The notes under the pieces: model-generated
Told to the model about the DNA's origin: nothing
The model's database searches: none
The model's input: the letters and a program-made list of their open reading frames with translations, nothing else
Program-made: the position numbers and the translations under genes
Shown: positions 15,725 to 22,425 of the stretch, in pieces
How positions within the stretch are numbered: the stretch's first letter is position 1
Layout of the letters: each line of letters begins with the position of its first letter
IMG/VR virus record: IMGVR_UViG_3300042806_000390
Span: 1 to 41,857 of that record
Reading direction: 5' to 3' (one strand)
Source of the DNA: a virus
DNA length: 41,857 bases

Positions 15725-16729
15725 TTAGTCTTCTTGTTCACCTTCAGGTTGTTCTTGAGCTTGAGGTTGGTCAGCAGCAGCTTGGTCTTGAACTTGAATG
15801 TTACCAATGTTTTGTTGGGCCCAGTTAACAAGGGTATCCACATCATTGAATACAACAAGGGCAAATTGTCCTGGACCACGTTGAGTCATTAAAGGACCAC
15901 CTGCTCTGCCATTAAAGACAAACAGGGTAAACTTACCATCACCAAACTTAACAGCACTAAGGGTTTGACCACCTTCGTCTTTTAAGGTTCTAACAAACTC
16001 AGCATTACCAAATTGTCTTAAAGCATCTTCTAAAGAGCTAGAAGTAAATTCCATAGCTTGTGGGTTAGTAACCGGTTCTAAGTTAAATGGAGGAGGAACT
16101 GGTGGACCTGCTGGTTCTTCGTCTTCTTGTTCTTCATCTTCTTCATATTTAGGATTATCTTGTGAAACGTCGGGTAATCCTTGAACTTTAGGAGCATCTT
16201 GAATAAATGGAATTTCTCTATCTTCCGGGTTAAATATAGTATGTTCACCACCTTCATCTATCATAACAGCAAACTTTTCATTAGAGCCTTTCTTTAGGAA
16301 GAAATAGAACTCATTACCATCTCTGGTATAAGAGTCCCAATACCTTCTACCATAAGTTTCATCACCGTCCATATTTTTACCAGTAATGCACCATTTGGTT
16401 CCTGCACCATACTTTTGGCATGCTTCAAAGTTCTTAATGGAATAAACAAGCCACTTATCATCTTGGAAAAGAATTTTAGCACCGTCTTGAATAAGCTTCT
16501 TTTCTTGTTCTTTAGATTCAATTTCTTCCTCTGTTTCTTCAATAACAGCTAATAATTCTTCTTTTTTACGTGGTTGTCTGGTAGAAGTCCAAAAAGTCAT
16601 GTCATTCATAGGACTTTCCAGTCTTTCTTTAATTTTTAAAAAGCGATTGAATAGGTCTTCACCTGCCCAAGCTTTAAAACGGTCTCTATCTGCTCTAGCT
16701 TCAAGTATTCTTTTTGCGTTAGTTCTCAT
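15725..16729 (-). CDS. GTKWC-domain protein, 334 aa
   Basis: Residues 1-85 are helical and charged. Residues 88-180 hold the same domain as the 7961-9520 protein: DKWLVYSIKNFEAC, GAGTKWC (108-114), RYWDSYTRDGNEFYFF. The family recurs in phages and has no known activity; the W-GxGTxWC core could form a binding or redox/metal site. An acidic-proline linker (195-215) leads to a second globular domain (about 225-312) with beta strands (SAVKFGDGKFTLFVF, FALVVFNDVDTLVNW), then a Q/E-rich tail. GAGGAG precedes ATG by 10 nt, and a promoter motif is 21 nt upstream. It is the first gene of the unit leading to terL. Confidence 0.8.
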   Translation of the reverse strand: MRTNAKRILEARADRDRFKAWAGEDLFNRFLKIKERLESPMNDMTFWTSTRQPRKKEELLAVIEETEEEIESKEQEKKLIQDGAKILFQDDKWLVYSIKNFEACQKYGAGTKWCITGKNMDGDETYGRRYWDSYTRDGNEFYFFLKKGSNEKFAVMIDEGGEHTIFNPEDREIPFIQDAPKVQGLPDVSQDNPKYEEDEEQEDEEPAGPPVPPPFNLEPVTNPQAMEFTSSSLEDALRQFGNAEFVRTLKDEGGQTLSAVKFGDGKFTLFVFNGRAGGPLMTQRGPGQFALVVFNDVDTLVNWAQQNIGNIQVQDQAAADQPQAQEQPEGEQED

Positions 16730-16750
16730 GTATTTTATGCTCCTCTATTT

Positions 16751-16758
16751 AATTTAGC
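16751..16758 (-). promoter_or_regulatory. GCTAAATT promoter-like motif, copy 9
   Basis: Minus-strand GCTAAATTAAATAG, 21 nt upstream of the ATG at 16729. It can pair with a TAATTATAGCC just upstream (one bulge), but the other copies lack such a partner. Confidence 0.6.
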
Positions 16759-16780
16759 CTTGTTATTTGGCTATAATTAG

Positions 16781-18949
16781 TTATTTTTTGCCTTTTTCTA
16801 TAGCATCTTCTATTTCTGGAATACCTTCAGTAACAAAGGTGTCATTAAACACTTCCTTATCAAATCCACTAAATCCGTATCGAGGCTCTCTCATATGAAA
16901 ACCTTCTATAAACTTTTCTTGAAAGGCATTGACTATGGCATTATGAAAAACACTAGTATGATACTCAAAAGAATAAAGAACATCATTTAAGTTACTTACA
17001 ATAAAATCTTTAGATATTTTGATAAGAGCAAACCTTCCATGATTATCATCACCCCAAGTATAAGTTACCCCATTAGGCATGGCCCTATTGAATGAATACA
17101 TAAAACTATCCATCGCATCTTTTTCTGAACCTGCTCTATAAGCATCTGAGGCAGCATATCTAAGTTCATTCTCTAATATATTTTCATACGGTGCATTTGG
17201 GTCATCCTCGTTTACTTTACCATCTATTACATCTTTAATAAATTCTTTTGTTATTCCAAGCTTAGATAGCTGAAGAAGACTCTTTTCATCTAGTTGGGTT
17301 TCTAAACTATCTAAGTTTACATCACCCATATTATAATCAAAAAAAGAAAATAGTTCATCATCAAAACAGGCTTTGATAAAATGTTCAGAAACATTCATGT
17401 TTTTCTCTCTTGGGAACACTAAATCAGAAGAATACATTTTATACTCAATTGGACCGTTTTTTTCTACATACTCATCATACTTATCTAAAAGTAATTTTTT
17501 AAGGTATTCTTTTCCTGCACTAGAAATATCTCCTGAAGGGAAAGCATAGTTTGAAGTTAATAAATCTATTAGTTGAGAAATGTCTGTTGGGAGTAAAGAA
17601 GAATAAGTAGTAAAGAGCTCAGCCCCTAAATCTTCATAGGATATCTCTTCATTTTCTATTTGCCTTTTTATATCTTCTACAGAAGTGGCTTCTAATTCTG
17701 TTTCGTTTTCTTCTGTTAGTGATTTTGGTGAAACAAACTGCATTAAGAAATCCTCTTTAACCCAGTCAATTCTTTTATTACCTATCCATAACCCATAAAG
17801 ATAGTCTGTTTCTTCTTTTGTCATACCCTTTCCTGGTTTAAATACCCACTCTTTATCTATATTATCAACATACATATCAATGTCTTCATCAATATAACTT
17901 TCCATGTTTAAAAAATATTTTGACATGTCTTTAAAAGCCTCAAGGCTTGCGGGTGTGTCATCATCTAAAATAGAAACCATAAGACCCTTAAGTCCTGGGG
18001 AGGCTACATAATCTTCACCCCTTTTTGTTAAGGATATATCGTGGGACTCTAAATCTATATCACTTTCTTTGTTCTCATTTAATGGTGCACCCATAATATT
18101 ATAAACGAGCTCAGCAGTCACATAATCCATGAGTGAATCTCCTACATAAAATGCATAAGAAAAATCATACCCATCTTGTCTGTTGAATAAATATTCATCC
18201 CTGTCATCTAACTTATGGTATTTTATTGACCACTCTTTATCTAACTGATGCTTTAAATCTTCTATTTTAAAATCATCGAAGCCAGAATTAAAGCTATAAA
18301 AGTGCTTACTAAAGTCTGAACTTTTAGATAACATATCTATTATATCTTCTTTAAACTCTTTTGTCAACACATACTTATTCCCTTTAATTACAAAGTTTAC
18401 TTTTGTGTCCAATAAGTCATTATTAGATTCTCTAAGACTTTCTAGCTCTGGTTTTATAGTTTCAAAGTAAGCCATAAACTCGTTGTCCAGCATGAATGTC
18501 TTTCTTCCAAACCAATAATCATACCAATCAATAAAATCACCTATTGAATCATACTTATCATTTTTACCAGGCTCAATAAAATAGGATAAAGGTTTTTTAC
18601 CTATTTCGTCTGTATCTTCTAAGGTTTCTAGTTTAGGCATATGTGAAATGACTTTATTTCCTTTAAACTGATAAATACCATTAATACCTAAACCTATATT
18701 TTTAGTTTCATTTTCATTAACATAGACATCAAAATCACTTTCTATTGTATAAACAACATTGTCAATTAAAACGACATCAAACCAATCACCTTGAATGTTT
18801 TCAAGTATTCTTTCCAACAATTCTTTATACCAATTAACGGGTTCTAAAAGCTCACTGTCATTATCTTCTTTTAGTTTTTTATTAACAGTAAAAGGTTTAC
18901 CTTCCACCATTCTTTTAAGTGACCTGTTTATATTACGATAGTAATTCAT
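16781..18949 (-). CDS. Hypothetical protein, 722 aa
   Basis: A large, very acidic protein rich in D, E, Y, F and K, with no membrane segment, signal peptide or motif that I recognise. The N-terminus (RNINRSLKRMVEG) is basic and could be a short targeting or cleavable peptide. The middle region contains several stretches of the kind YDEYVEKNGPIEYKMYS. It follows the 113-aa gene with only 2 nt between stop and ATG and a weak ribosome site (GAAGAAATAATA), so it is translationally coupled. It is followed by the promoter motif of the 15725 gene. Its size and place between lysis-type and packaging genes would allow a virion or ejected internal protein, but that is a guess. Confidence 0.8.
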   Translation of the reverse strand: MNYYRNINRSLKRMVEGKPFTVNKKLKEDNDSELLEPVNWYKELLERILENIQGDWFDVVLIDNVVYTIESDFDVYVNENETKNIGLGINGIYQFKGNKVISHMPKLETLEDTDEIGKKPLSYFIEPGKNDKYDSIGDFIDWYDYWFGRKTFMLDNEFMAYFETIKPELESLRESNNDLLDTKVNFVIKGNKYVLTKEFKEDIIDMLSKSSDFSKHFYSFNSGFDDFKIEDLKHQLDKEWSIKYHKLDDRDEYLFNRQDGYDFSYAFYVGDSLMDYVTAELVYNIMGAPLNENKESDIDLESHDISLTKRGEDYVASPGLKGLMVSILDDDTPASLEAFKDMSKYFLNMESYIDEDIDMYVDNIDKEWVFKPGKGMTKEETDYLYGLWIGNKRIDWVKEDFLMQFVSPKSLTEENETELEATSVEDIKRQIENEEISYEDLGAELFTTYSSLLPTDISQLIDLLTSNYAFPSGDISSAGKEYLKKLLLDKYDEYVEKNGPIEYKMYSSDLVFPREKNMNVSEHFIKACFDDELFSFFDYNMGDVNLDSLETQLDEKSLLQLSKLGITKEFIKDVIDGKVNEDDPNAPYENILENELRYAASDAYRAGSEKDAMDSFMYSFNRAMPNGVTYTWGDDNHGRFALIKISKDFIVSNLNDVLYSFEYHTSVFHNAIVNAFQEKFIEGFHMREPRYGFSGFDKEVFNDTFVTEGIPEIEDAIEKGKK

Positions 18950-18951
18950 TA

Positions 18952-19293
18952 TTATTTCTTCATTCCTTTAACAAAGGCTACTGTTTGGTCAATATATTCG
19001 GCAAGTTGTTCTGAGAATAAAGACAAGTCTATTCCTGCAACATTAGATTCGTGAACAAGCATTTCCATAACCATTTTCTTTTTTTCAGGTCCAGGCTTAC
19101 CAGATGCTTCCGCAACTTTCATTGCCGCATCAGCCATGGCCATAACTGTTTTCCACTTTTCGTATATGTTTTTATTTTTGTTCTTTTCAATGGTGGCTTT
19201 AATTGCAAAAAAGGTGCTTACTGCTGTACTAAGAACACCGAGTAAACCTACCAAGAGTGACAGTACTTGTTCGGCTGTTGTTAACCATCCCAT
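18952..19293 (-). CDS. LLH-type phage holin, 113 aa
   Basis: One membrane helix near the N-terminus (about 8-32, VLSLLVGLLGVLSTAVSTFFAI) is followed by a charged helical cytoplasmic part with the pattern of the LLH (superfamily 6) holins: EKWKTVMAMADAAMKVAE, GPEKKKMVMEML and a C-terminal helix ending VAFVKGMKK. Holins of this family are common in phages of Gram-positive bacteria and permeabilise the membrane for endolysin release. AAGGAAAAATAAC precedes ATG. It is 12 nt after the stop of the 19306 gene, so both share one transcript. No endolysin is in this window. Confidence 0.7.
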   Translation of the reverse strand: MGWLTTAEQVLSLLVGLLGVLSTAVSTFFAIKATIEKNKNKNIYEKWKTVMAMADAAMKVAEASGKPGPEKKKMVMEMLVHESNVAGIDLSLFSEQLAEYIDQTVAFVKGMKK

Positions 19294-19305
19294 GTTATTT
19301 TTCCT

Positions 19306-19830
19306 TTACTGAATGTCTGCTGTATGCTTTTCTTGTGCTTCAATAACTTTTTTAACTGCTTTTTTTCTCGGTTTCTTTTCTGCTGGTAAAGATTCTGGCA
19401 AAGCAAGAATTGCTTGATATGTACTATCCATAACACCGTTCTTACCTAAAAGATGGTATTGAGTATATAAATGTTCAAAGTCAGATTTAATTCTTCTTGG
19501 GCAAAATCCTTTAGCTAACCATTCGTCTGCCATCATAAACAAATCATAACGAAGACCTGCTTGGGTTCCTTTCTTAATCATTTCCAAATCTTTCTTCATT
19601 GGTTCTAATAATTCTTTAATGGTATCTCTAATGTCTTGTTTTATCTCTTCTTTAGAGCGTTGTGATTCTAAAACTAAAAGTTTATCAGCCTGTTCTCTTC
19701 TTAATGTTTCTTCTCTTTCCACTCTAGAGAAGTGTTTAGAAAGACTTCTATTAATAAGTGTGGCAATAAAACTTGTAATTGCTGCACTACCCGCTATGGA
19801 TAAAACTGTAACTAACCAACCTTCTAACAT
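19306..19830 (-). CDS. Holin-like membrane protein, 174 aa
   Basis: An N-terminal membrane helix (about 5-27, WLVTVLSIAGSAAITSFIATLI) is followed by a charged coiled coil (30-90). A conserved segment then reads LRYDLFMMADEWLAKGF ... FEHLYTQYHLLGKNG, a pattern seen in small phage membrane proteins placed beside holins. The C-terminus is basic. AGGAGATAAAC precedes ATG, and a promoter motif lies 60 nt upstream. Together with the LLH holin it forms a probable two-gene lysis cassette; it might be a second holin, an antiholin or a spanin-like partner. The exact role is not visible. Confidence 0.65.
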   Translation of the reverse strand: MLEGWLVTVLSIAGSAAITSFIATLINRSLSKHFSRVEREETLRREQADKLLVLESQRSKEEIKQDIRDTIKELLEPMKKDLEMIKKGTQAGLRYDLFMMADEWLAKGFCPRRIKSDFEHLYTQYHLLGKNGVMDSTYQAILALPESLPAEKKPRKKAVKKVIEAQEKHTADIQ

Positions 19831-19865
19831 GTTTATCTCCTGTTTTTTCTTTAGTTTACATAGTA

Positions 19866-19881
19866 ATAATATTGATATTAT
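19866..19881. repeat. AT-only palindrome in divergent intergenic region
   Basis: ATAATAT and ATATTAT are separated by two bases. It lies in the 162-bp region between the divergent genes at 19830 (minus) and 19993 (plus). It could be an operator, but AT-rich palindromes arise easily by chance. Confidence 0.3.
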
Positions 19882-19890
19882 CTATCACTC

Positions 19891-19898
19891 AATTTAGC
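19891..19898 (-). promoter_or_regulatory. GCTAAATT promoter-like motif, copy 10
   Basis: Minus-strand GCTAAATTGAGTG, 60 nt upstream of the holin-like gene's ATG at 19830. Confidence 0.6.
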
Positions 19899-19927
19899 AC
19901 GTTCCTTTTAGTAGATTTTTAGTATTC

Positions 19928-19956
19928 TTGAATTTCTAAAACATTTGTGTTATAAT
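19928..19956 (+). promoter_or_regulatory. Sigma70-type promoter for the SWIM gene
   Basis: TTGAAT (19928-19933), 17-nt spacer, TATAAT (19951-19956). This is the best host-type promoter in the window. It would give a leader of about 30 nt to the ATG at 19993. Confidence 0.75.
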
Positions 19957-19978
19957 GAAACTACGGCCAATATTAAAG

Positions 19979-19986
19979 GCTAAATT
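19979..19986 (+). promoter_or_regulatory. GCTAAATT promoter-like motif, copy 11 (plus strand)
   Basis: GCTAAATTATATG ends only a few bases before the ATG at 19993; the octamer-to-ATG gap is 6 nt. It faces the only plus-strand gene, so the motif follows gene direction. If it is a -10-like element here the transcript would be nearly leaderless. Confidence 0.55.
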
Positions 19987-19992
19987 ATATGT

Positions 19993-20868
19993 ATGGAGCA
20001 CACACACAAACAAAAAGTGAAGATTTCCTTAGAGGAAGCTAATCGTCAACAATTACTGGCTAAGTCTAGAAAGGCTAAGAAATACTCTAAAAACAACCAA
20101 AGTAAGGGTGTTAATAGGTATGAAAGAAGACTTAAGTCATTAATCTCAGCTTCTGTTAAGGATTACAATATTATTGATATGGACCGTTTCTTTAAACGTG
20201 ACATTCTATCTTTCAGCGTTCCTGTTAGGGGTGAAACTGATACCTACATGGTAAGCCTTGAGCTTCAAGGGGTATTAAAAGAGATTCAACGTCAAATTCG
20301 CTCTAATAAGGGCAAACTTGAGTTTAAGGTAGTCTTATCTAGCTTATCAGCTGTTTTGAACACTGGTGACGTTTATACAGGCTGTACTTGCCCAGATGCT
20401 AAGTATCGTCAAGCCTTCTGGCAAACCCGTAACAACTATAAGGCTGGATATAAAGAATTAAGACCTAGTAATGATACTAACCCCAAGGATGAGCTTGGAG
20501 CAGGTTGTAAGCACGTTATGCTTGTCCTGGCTAACCTTAGCTGGATGTATAAGGTTTCTAGCGTAATCAATAACTATATCAAGTATAGCCGTGATAGACT
20601 TCAAAAGAACTATACAGACTATATCTTCCCCAAAGTCTTTGGTATGAAATATGATAAGGCTATTCAATTACAACTATTCTATTCTGATGAAGAAAGTGGT
20701 TTATTGCCTACTGACCAAGAGACAATAAGCAAGGCTATTGAGCAGGGTTTGAAAGACAAAGATGCTGCTGGTAAGTTTGTTCCAGGCAACGCTATGAGAT
20801 TTCAAAAACAAAACCCTTCGCAAGAAGACGAAGATATTAAAGAAGAAGAACTTAATAATAAGTTCTAA
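19993..20868 (+). CDS. SWIM-type zinc-finger protein, 291 aa, sole plus-strand gene
   Basis: The N-terminal 50 residues are strongly basic. The centre has a SWIM-like CxC...CxH zinc site: C131-T-C133 and C172-K-H174, separated by a lysine-rich insert, with WMYKVSSVINNYIKYSRDRL following. SWIM domains bind DNA or protein. The C-terminal 30 residues are acidic. It is the only plus-strand gene here, with a sigma70 promoter, a copy of the phage motif and a terminator. The ribosome site is weak (AAAGG, 13 nt before ATG), and an ATG four bases earlier in another frame yields only 17 codons. It ends directly against the opposing gene. It may be a regulatory, DNA-binding or virion protein; I cannot choose. 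Confidence 0.8.
   Translation: MEHTHKQKVKISLEEANRQQLLAKSRKAKKYSKNNQSKGVNRYERRLKSLISASVKDYNIIDMDRFFKRDILSFSVPVRGETDTYMVSLELQGVLKEIQRQIRSNKGKLEFKVVLSSLSAVLNTGDVYTGCTCPDAKYRQAFWQTRNNYKAGYKELRPSNDTNPKDELGAGCKHVMLVLANLSWMYKVSSVINNYIKYSRDRLQKNYTDYIFPKVFGMKYDKAIQLQLFYSDEESGLLPTDQETISKAIEQGLKDKDAAGKFVPGNAMRFQKQNPSQEDEDIKEEELNNKF
20801..20834 (-). terminator. Possible terminator of the 20869 gene inside the SWIM gene
   Basis: On the minus strand CTTCG (20833-20829) pairs with CGAAG (20820-20816) across an 8-nt loop, with one more U-G pair, followed by GGTTTTGTTTTTG. The stem is short, but it is the first U-rich hairpin after the stop at 20869. Confidence 0.45.
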
Positions 20869-21249
20869 TTATTCAATAATAACAAATTTAGTGACGGGCA
20901 GGATAGTTGTAATCCTGTCTTTTTGTTCTACTTCAGAAGTAGCAGGAATAGGTTGATTAAGCTTAATAGAATAGTAATAATTACCTGGAAGTAGGTTTAA
21001 TGTATCCATTGTTTCAAAAACAACGGTAATTGAACCATCACTGTTTGAATCGGCAGCAGTAAATACCTTCTTGATAATAGCATTCTCAAATGTTTGGTTT
21101 GGTTCTATAACACCTAAATAGAGCTTCTCATCCCCTGTAAGTGTATGGAAAATAGGATTCATACCCGTTCCAGTGTTAATAGTAAAGGTAAAGGTAAAGT
21201 AATCACCTCTATTGACTGTTATAATGTTGTTTGGACTAATGTGTGCCAT
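20869..21249 (-). CDS. Phage structural (appendage/baseplate-type) protein, 126 aa
   Basis: A small beta-rich protein: ITVNRGDYFTFTFTI near the start, LYLGVIEPNQTFENAIIKK in the middle, DTLNLLPGNYYYSIKL and a terminal VTKFVIIE. This arrangement is common in small phage proteins next to fibres and upper-baseplate proteins of Gram-positive phages. AAGGAAATAATAT precedes ATG, and the gene follows the 21261 gene by 11 nt. Its stop directly abuts the stop of the convergent SWIM gene, with no bases between. The predicted plus-strand terminator lies inside its last 20 codons. Confidence 0.7.
   Translation of the reverse strand: MAHISPNNIITVNRGDYFTFTFTINTGTGMNPIFHTLTGDEKLYLGVIEPNQTFENAIIKKVFTAADSNSDGSITVVFETMDTLNLLPGNYYYSIKLNQPIPATSEVEQKDRITTILPVTKFVIIE
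20897..20925 (+). terminator. Terminator of the SWIM gene inside the opposing coding region
   Basis: On the plus strand GGCAGGAT (20897-20904) pairs with ATCCTGTC (20912-20919), one G-U pair, across a 7-nt loop and is followed by TTTTTG. It ends about 57 nt after the SWIM stop and lies within the last codons of the minus-strand gene. Confidence 0.75.
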
Positions 21250-21260
21250 ATATTATTTCC

Positions 21261-21836
21261 TTATAATGCTTGTACTATATAGAAATCACCTTTGTATATG
21301 CTTGATATTGTTAACATACCGTTAAAACAAGAAAAATTTCCTGAATAAACTTCTATCGAATTACCACTTTCTGTAACTCTTGAACCGTGCACATAAAAAT
21401 ATACTTGCGTTCCTTCTGGGTCAAACCTGTAACCAACAGTAAAACTAGAAAGACCTGATATGTTTTCTTGTGCTACTTCTTGTCTATTTAATGGGGGTGT
21501 ACCATAGCCAGAACCAAAATTGGCCAGTGTAAAACTCATTGACCAGTCATCTAACGCTGATTCTTTAGGTATAAAGAATATAACAAAAGAGCCTTCAGAT
21601 AAACCATCCTCACCAAACCCTTTTGGTAATCTTATATCAAACTCGTTTTCTTGGTCAAAAAGATAAGAAACAAAGTTAATATCATTTGCATTTGCTTTTA
21701 TTAATTTAGGGAAAAGAATACCCGAAGGCAATTGTGCTTCTGGAAGTTTCCCATCTACAAGGTCAGCCTTACCAGAAATATCTGTTTCAACTGAGTATTG
21801 AACACCGTCTACTGTAATTGTTTTAATTTGTGGCAT
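21261..21836 (-). CDS. Hypothetical appendage protein, 191 aa
   Basis: The start (MPQIKTITVDGVQYSVETD) and the segment DLVDGKLPEAQLPSGI are typical of phage tail-appendage proteins, where a short N-terminal adaptor joins a receptor-facing domain. The rest (60-191) is a beta-rich domain with aromatic residues (WSMSFTLANF, YRFDPEGTQVYFYVHG) that I do not recognise. GAGGAGACCTATAAT precedes ATG, and a promoter motif is 19 nt upstream, so this gene begins a short transcription unit with the 20869 gene. Confidence 0.75.
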   Translation of the reverse strand: MPQIKTITVDGVQYSVETDISGKADLVDGKLPEAQLPSGILFPKLIKANANDINFVSYLFDQENEFDIRLPKGFGEDGLSEGSFVIFFIPKESALDDWSMSFTLANFGSGYGTPPLNRQEVAQENISGLSSFTVGYRFDPEGTQVYFYVHGSRVTESGNSIEVYSGNFSCFNGMLTISSIYKGDFYIVQAL

Positions 21837-21855
21837 ATTATAGGTCTCCTCTACT

Positions 21856-21863
21856 AATTTAGC
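21856..21863 (-). promoter_or_regulatory. GCTAAATT promoter-like motif, copy 12
   Basis: Minus-strand GCTAAATTAGTAG, 19 nt upstream of the ATG at 21836. Confidence 0.6.
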
Positions 21864-21884
21864 TGATTATATTGAGTAATAACT

Positions 21885-22178
21885 TTAAACTGCTATCCAA
21901 TAAGTAACACCACAAGAAACCAACTCTTCAGTAAAAGTATTTACTCTTATTCTATATCCAGGTGAGTAATTTGAGGGTGGGTACTCTGTTGTTAACCAAG
22001 CATCTATTCCAAATTCAGAGGGACATGAAGTTCCAGTTTCAACAAAAGTAACAGTTTGATTAAAAGTTGTCCCTACTGCCACTTGCCAGTCACTTGCAGT
22101 AGTATTATCTCTAAATTTAACAGTAGAAACATCATTAAGTTTAATAGTGGTTGTCCCTAGCAATTTTGATGTAGCCAT
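21885..22178 (-). CDS. Hypothetical small protein, 97 aa
   Basis: A beta-rich small protein (TTTIKLNDVSTVKFRDNTTASDW, then SPGYRIRVNTFTEELVSCGVTYWIAV) with three cysteines. It could be a small appendage or fibre-tip accessory. Its ribosome site AGAAGG is formed by the last codons of the preceding 75-aa gene, with 4 nt between the genes, so the two are coupled. Confidence 0.7.
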   Translation of the reverse strand: MATSKLLGTTTIKLNDVSTVKFRDNTTASDWQVAVGTTFNQTVTFVETGTSCPSEFGIDAWLTTEYPPSNYSPGYRIRVNTFTEELVSCGVTYWIAV

Positions 22179-22182
22179 ATCT

Positions 22183-22410
22183 TTAACCTTCTGAACTTTC
22201 TGACGATTCAGTTAAACTTTCTTTTTCAATATACATATAAACACCGTTAACTTTTGTAAAGTCTGATAACTTATAAATCCAAGGTGTGTCTGTATCTGGT
22301 ACTTCGACTTCTTGATAACCTTCCACATTTAACATATATTCAACAGTTTCAATCGCTGTTAATTCTTTATCTTCTGTTACTAAGTCATTATCTTTTATAA
22401 ATATAATCAT
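22183..22410 (-). CDS. Hypothetical small protein, 75 aa
   Basis: An acidic protein with a hydrophobic start (MIIFIKDNDLV) and a tail rich in S and E. AAGGAGATAAACT precedes ATG. It follows the 1712-aa fibre by 15 nt. Genes of this size next to fibres often encode assembly chaperones or attachment peptides, but no family is visible. Confidence 0.65.
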   Translation of the reverse strand: MIIFIKDNDLVTEDKELTAIETVEYMLNVEGYQEVEVPDTDTPWIYKLSDFTKVNGVYMYIEKESLTESSESSEG

Positions 22411-22425
22411 AGTTTATCTCCTTCC

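Noticed and set aside
16751-16778. Hairpin between TAATTATAGCC and the GGCTAAATTA motif
   Set aside because: Present at one copy only; other motif copies have no pairing partner, so it is not part of the motif.
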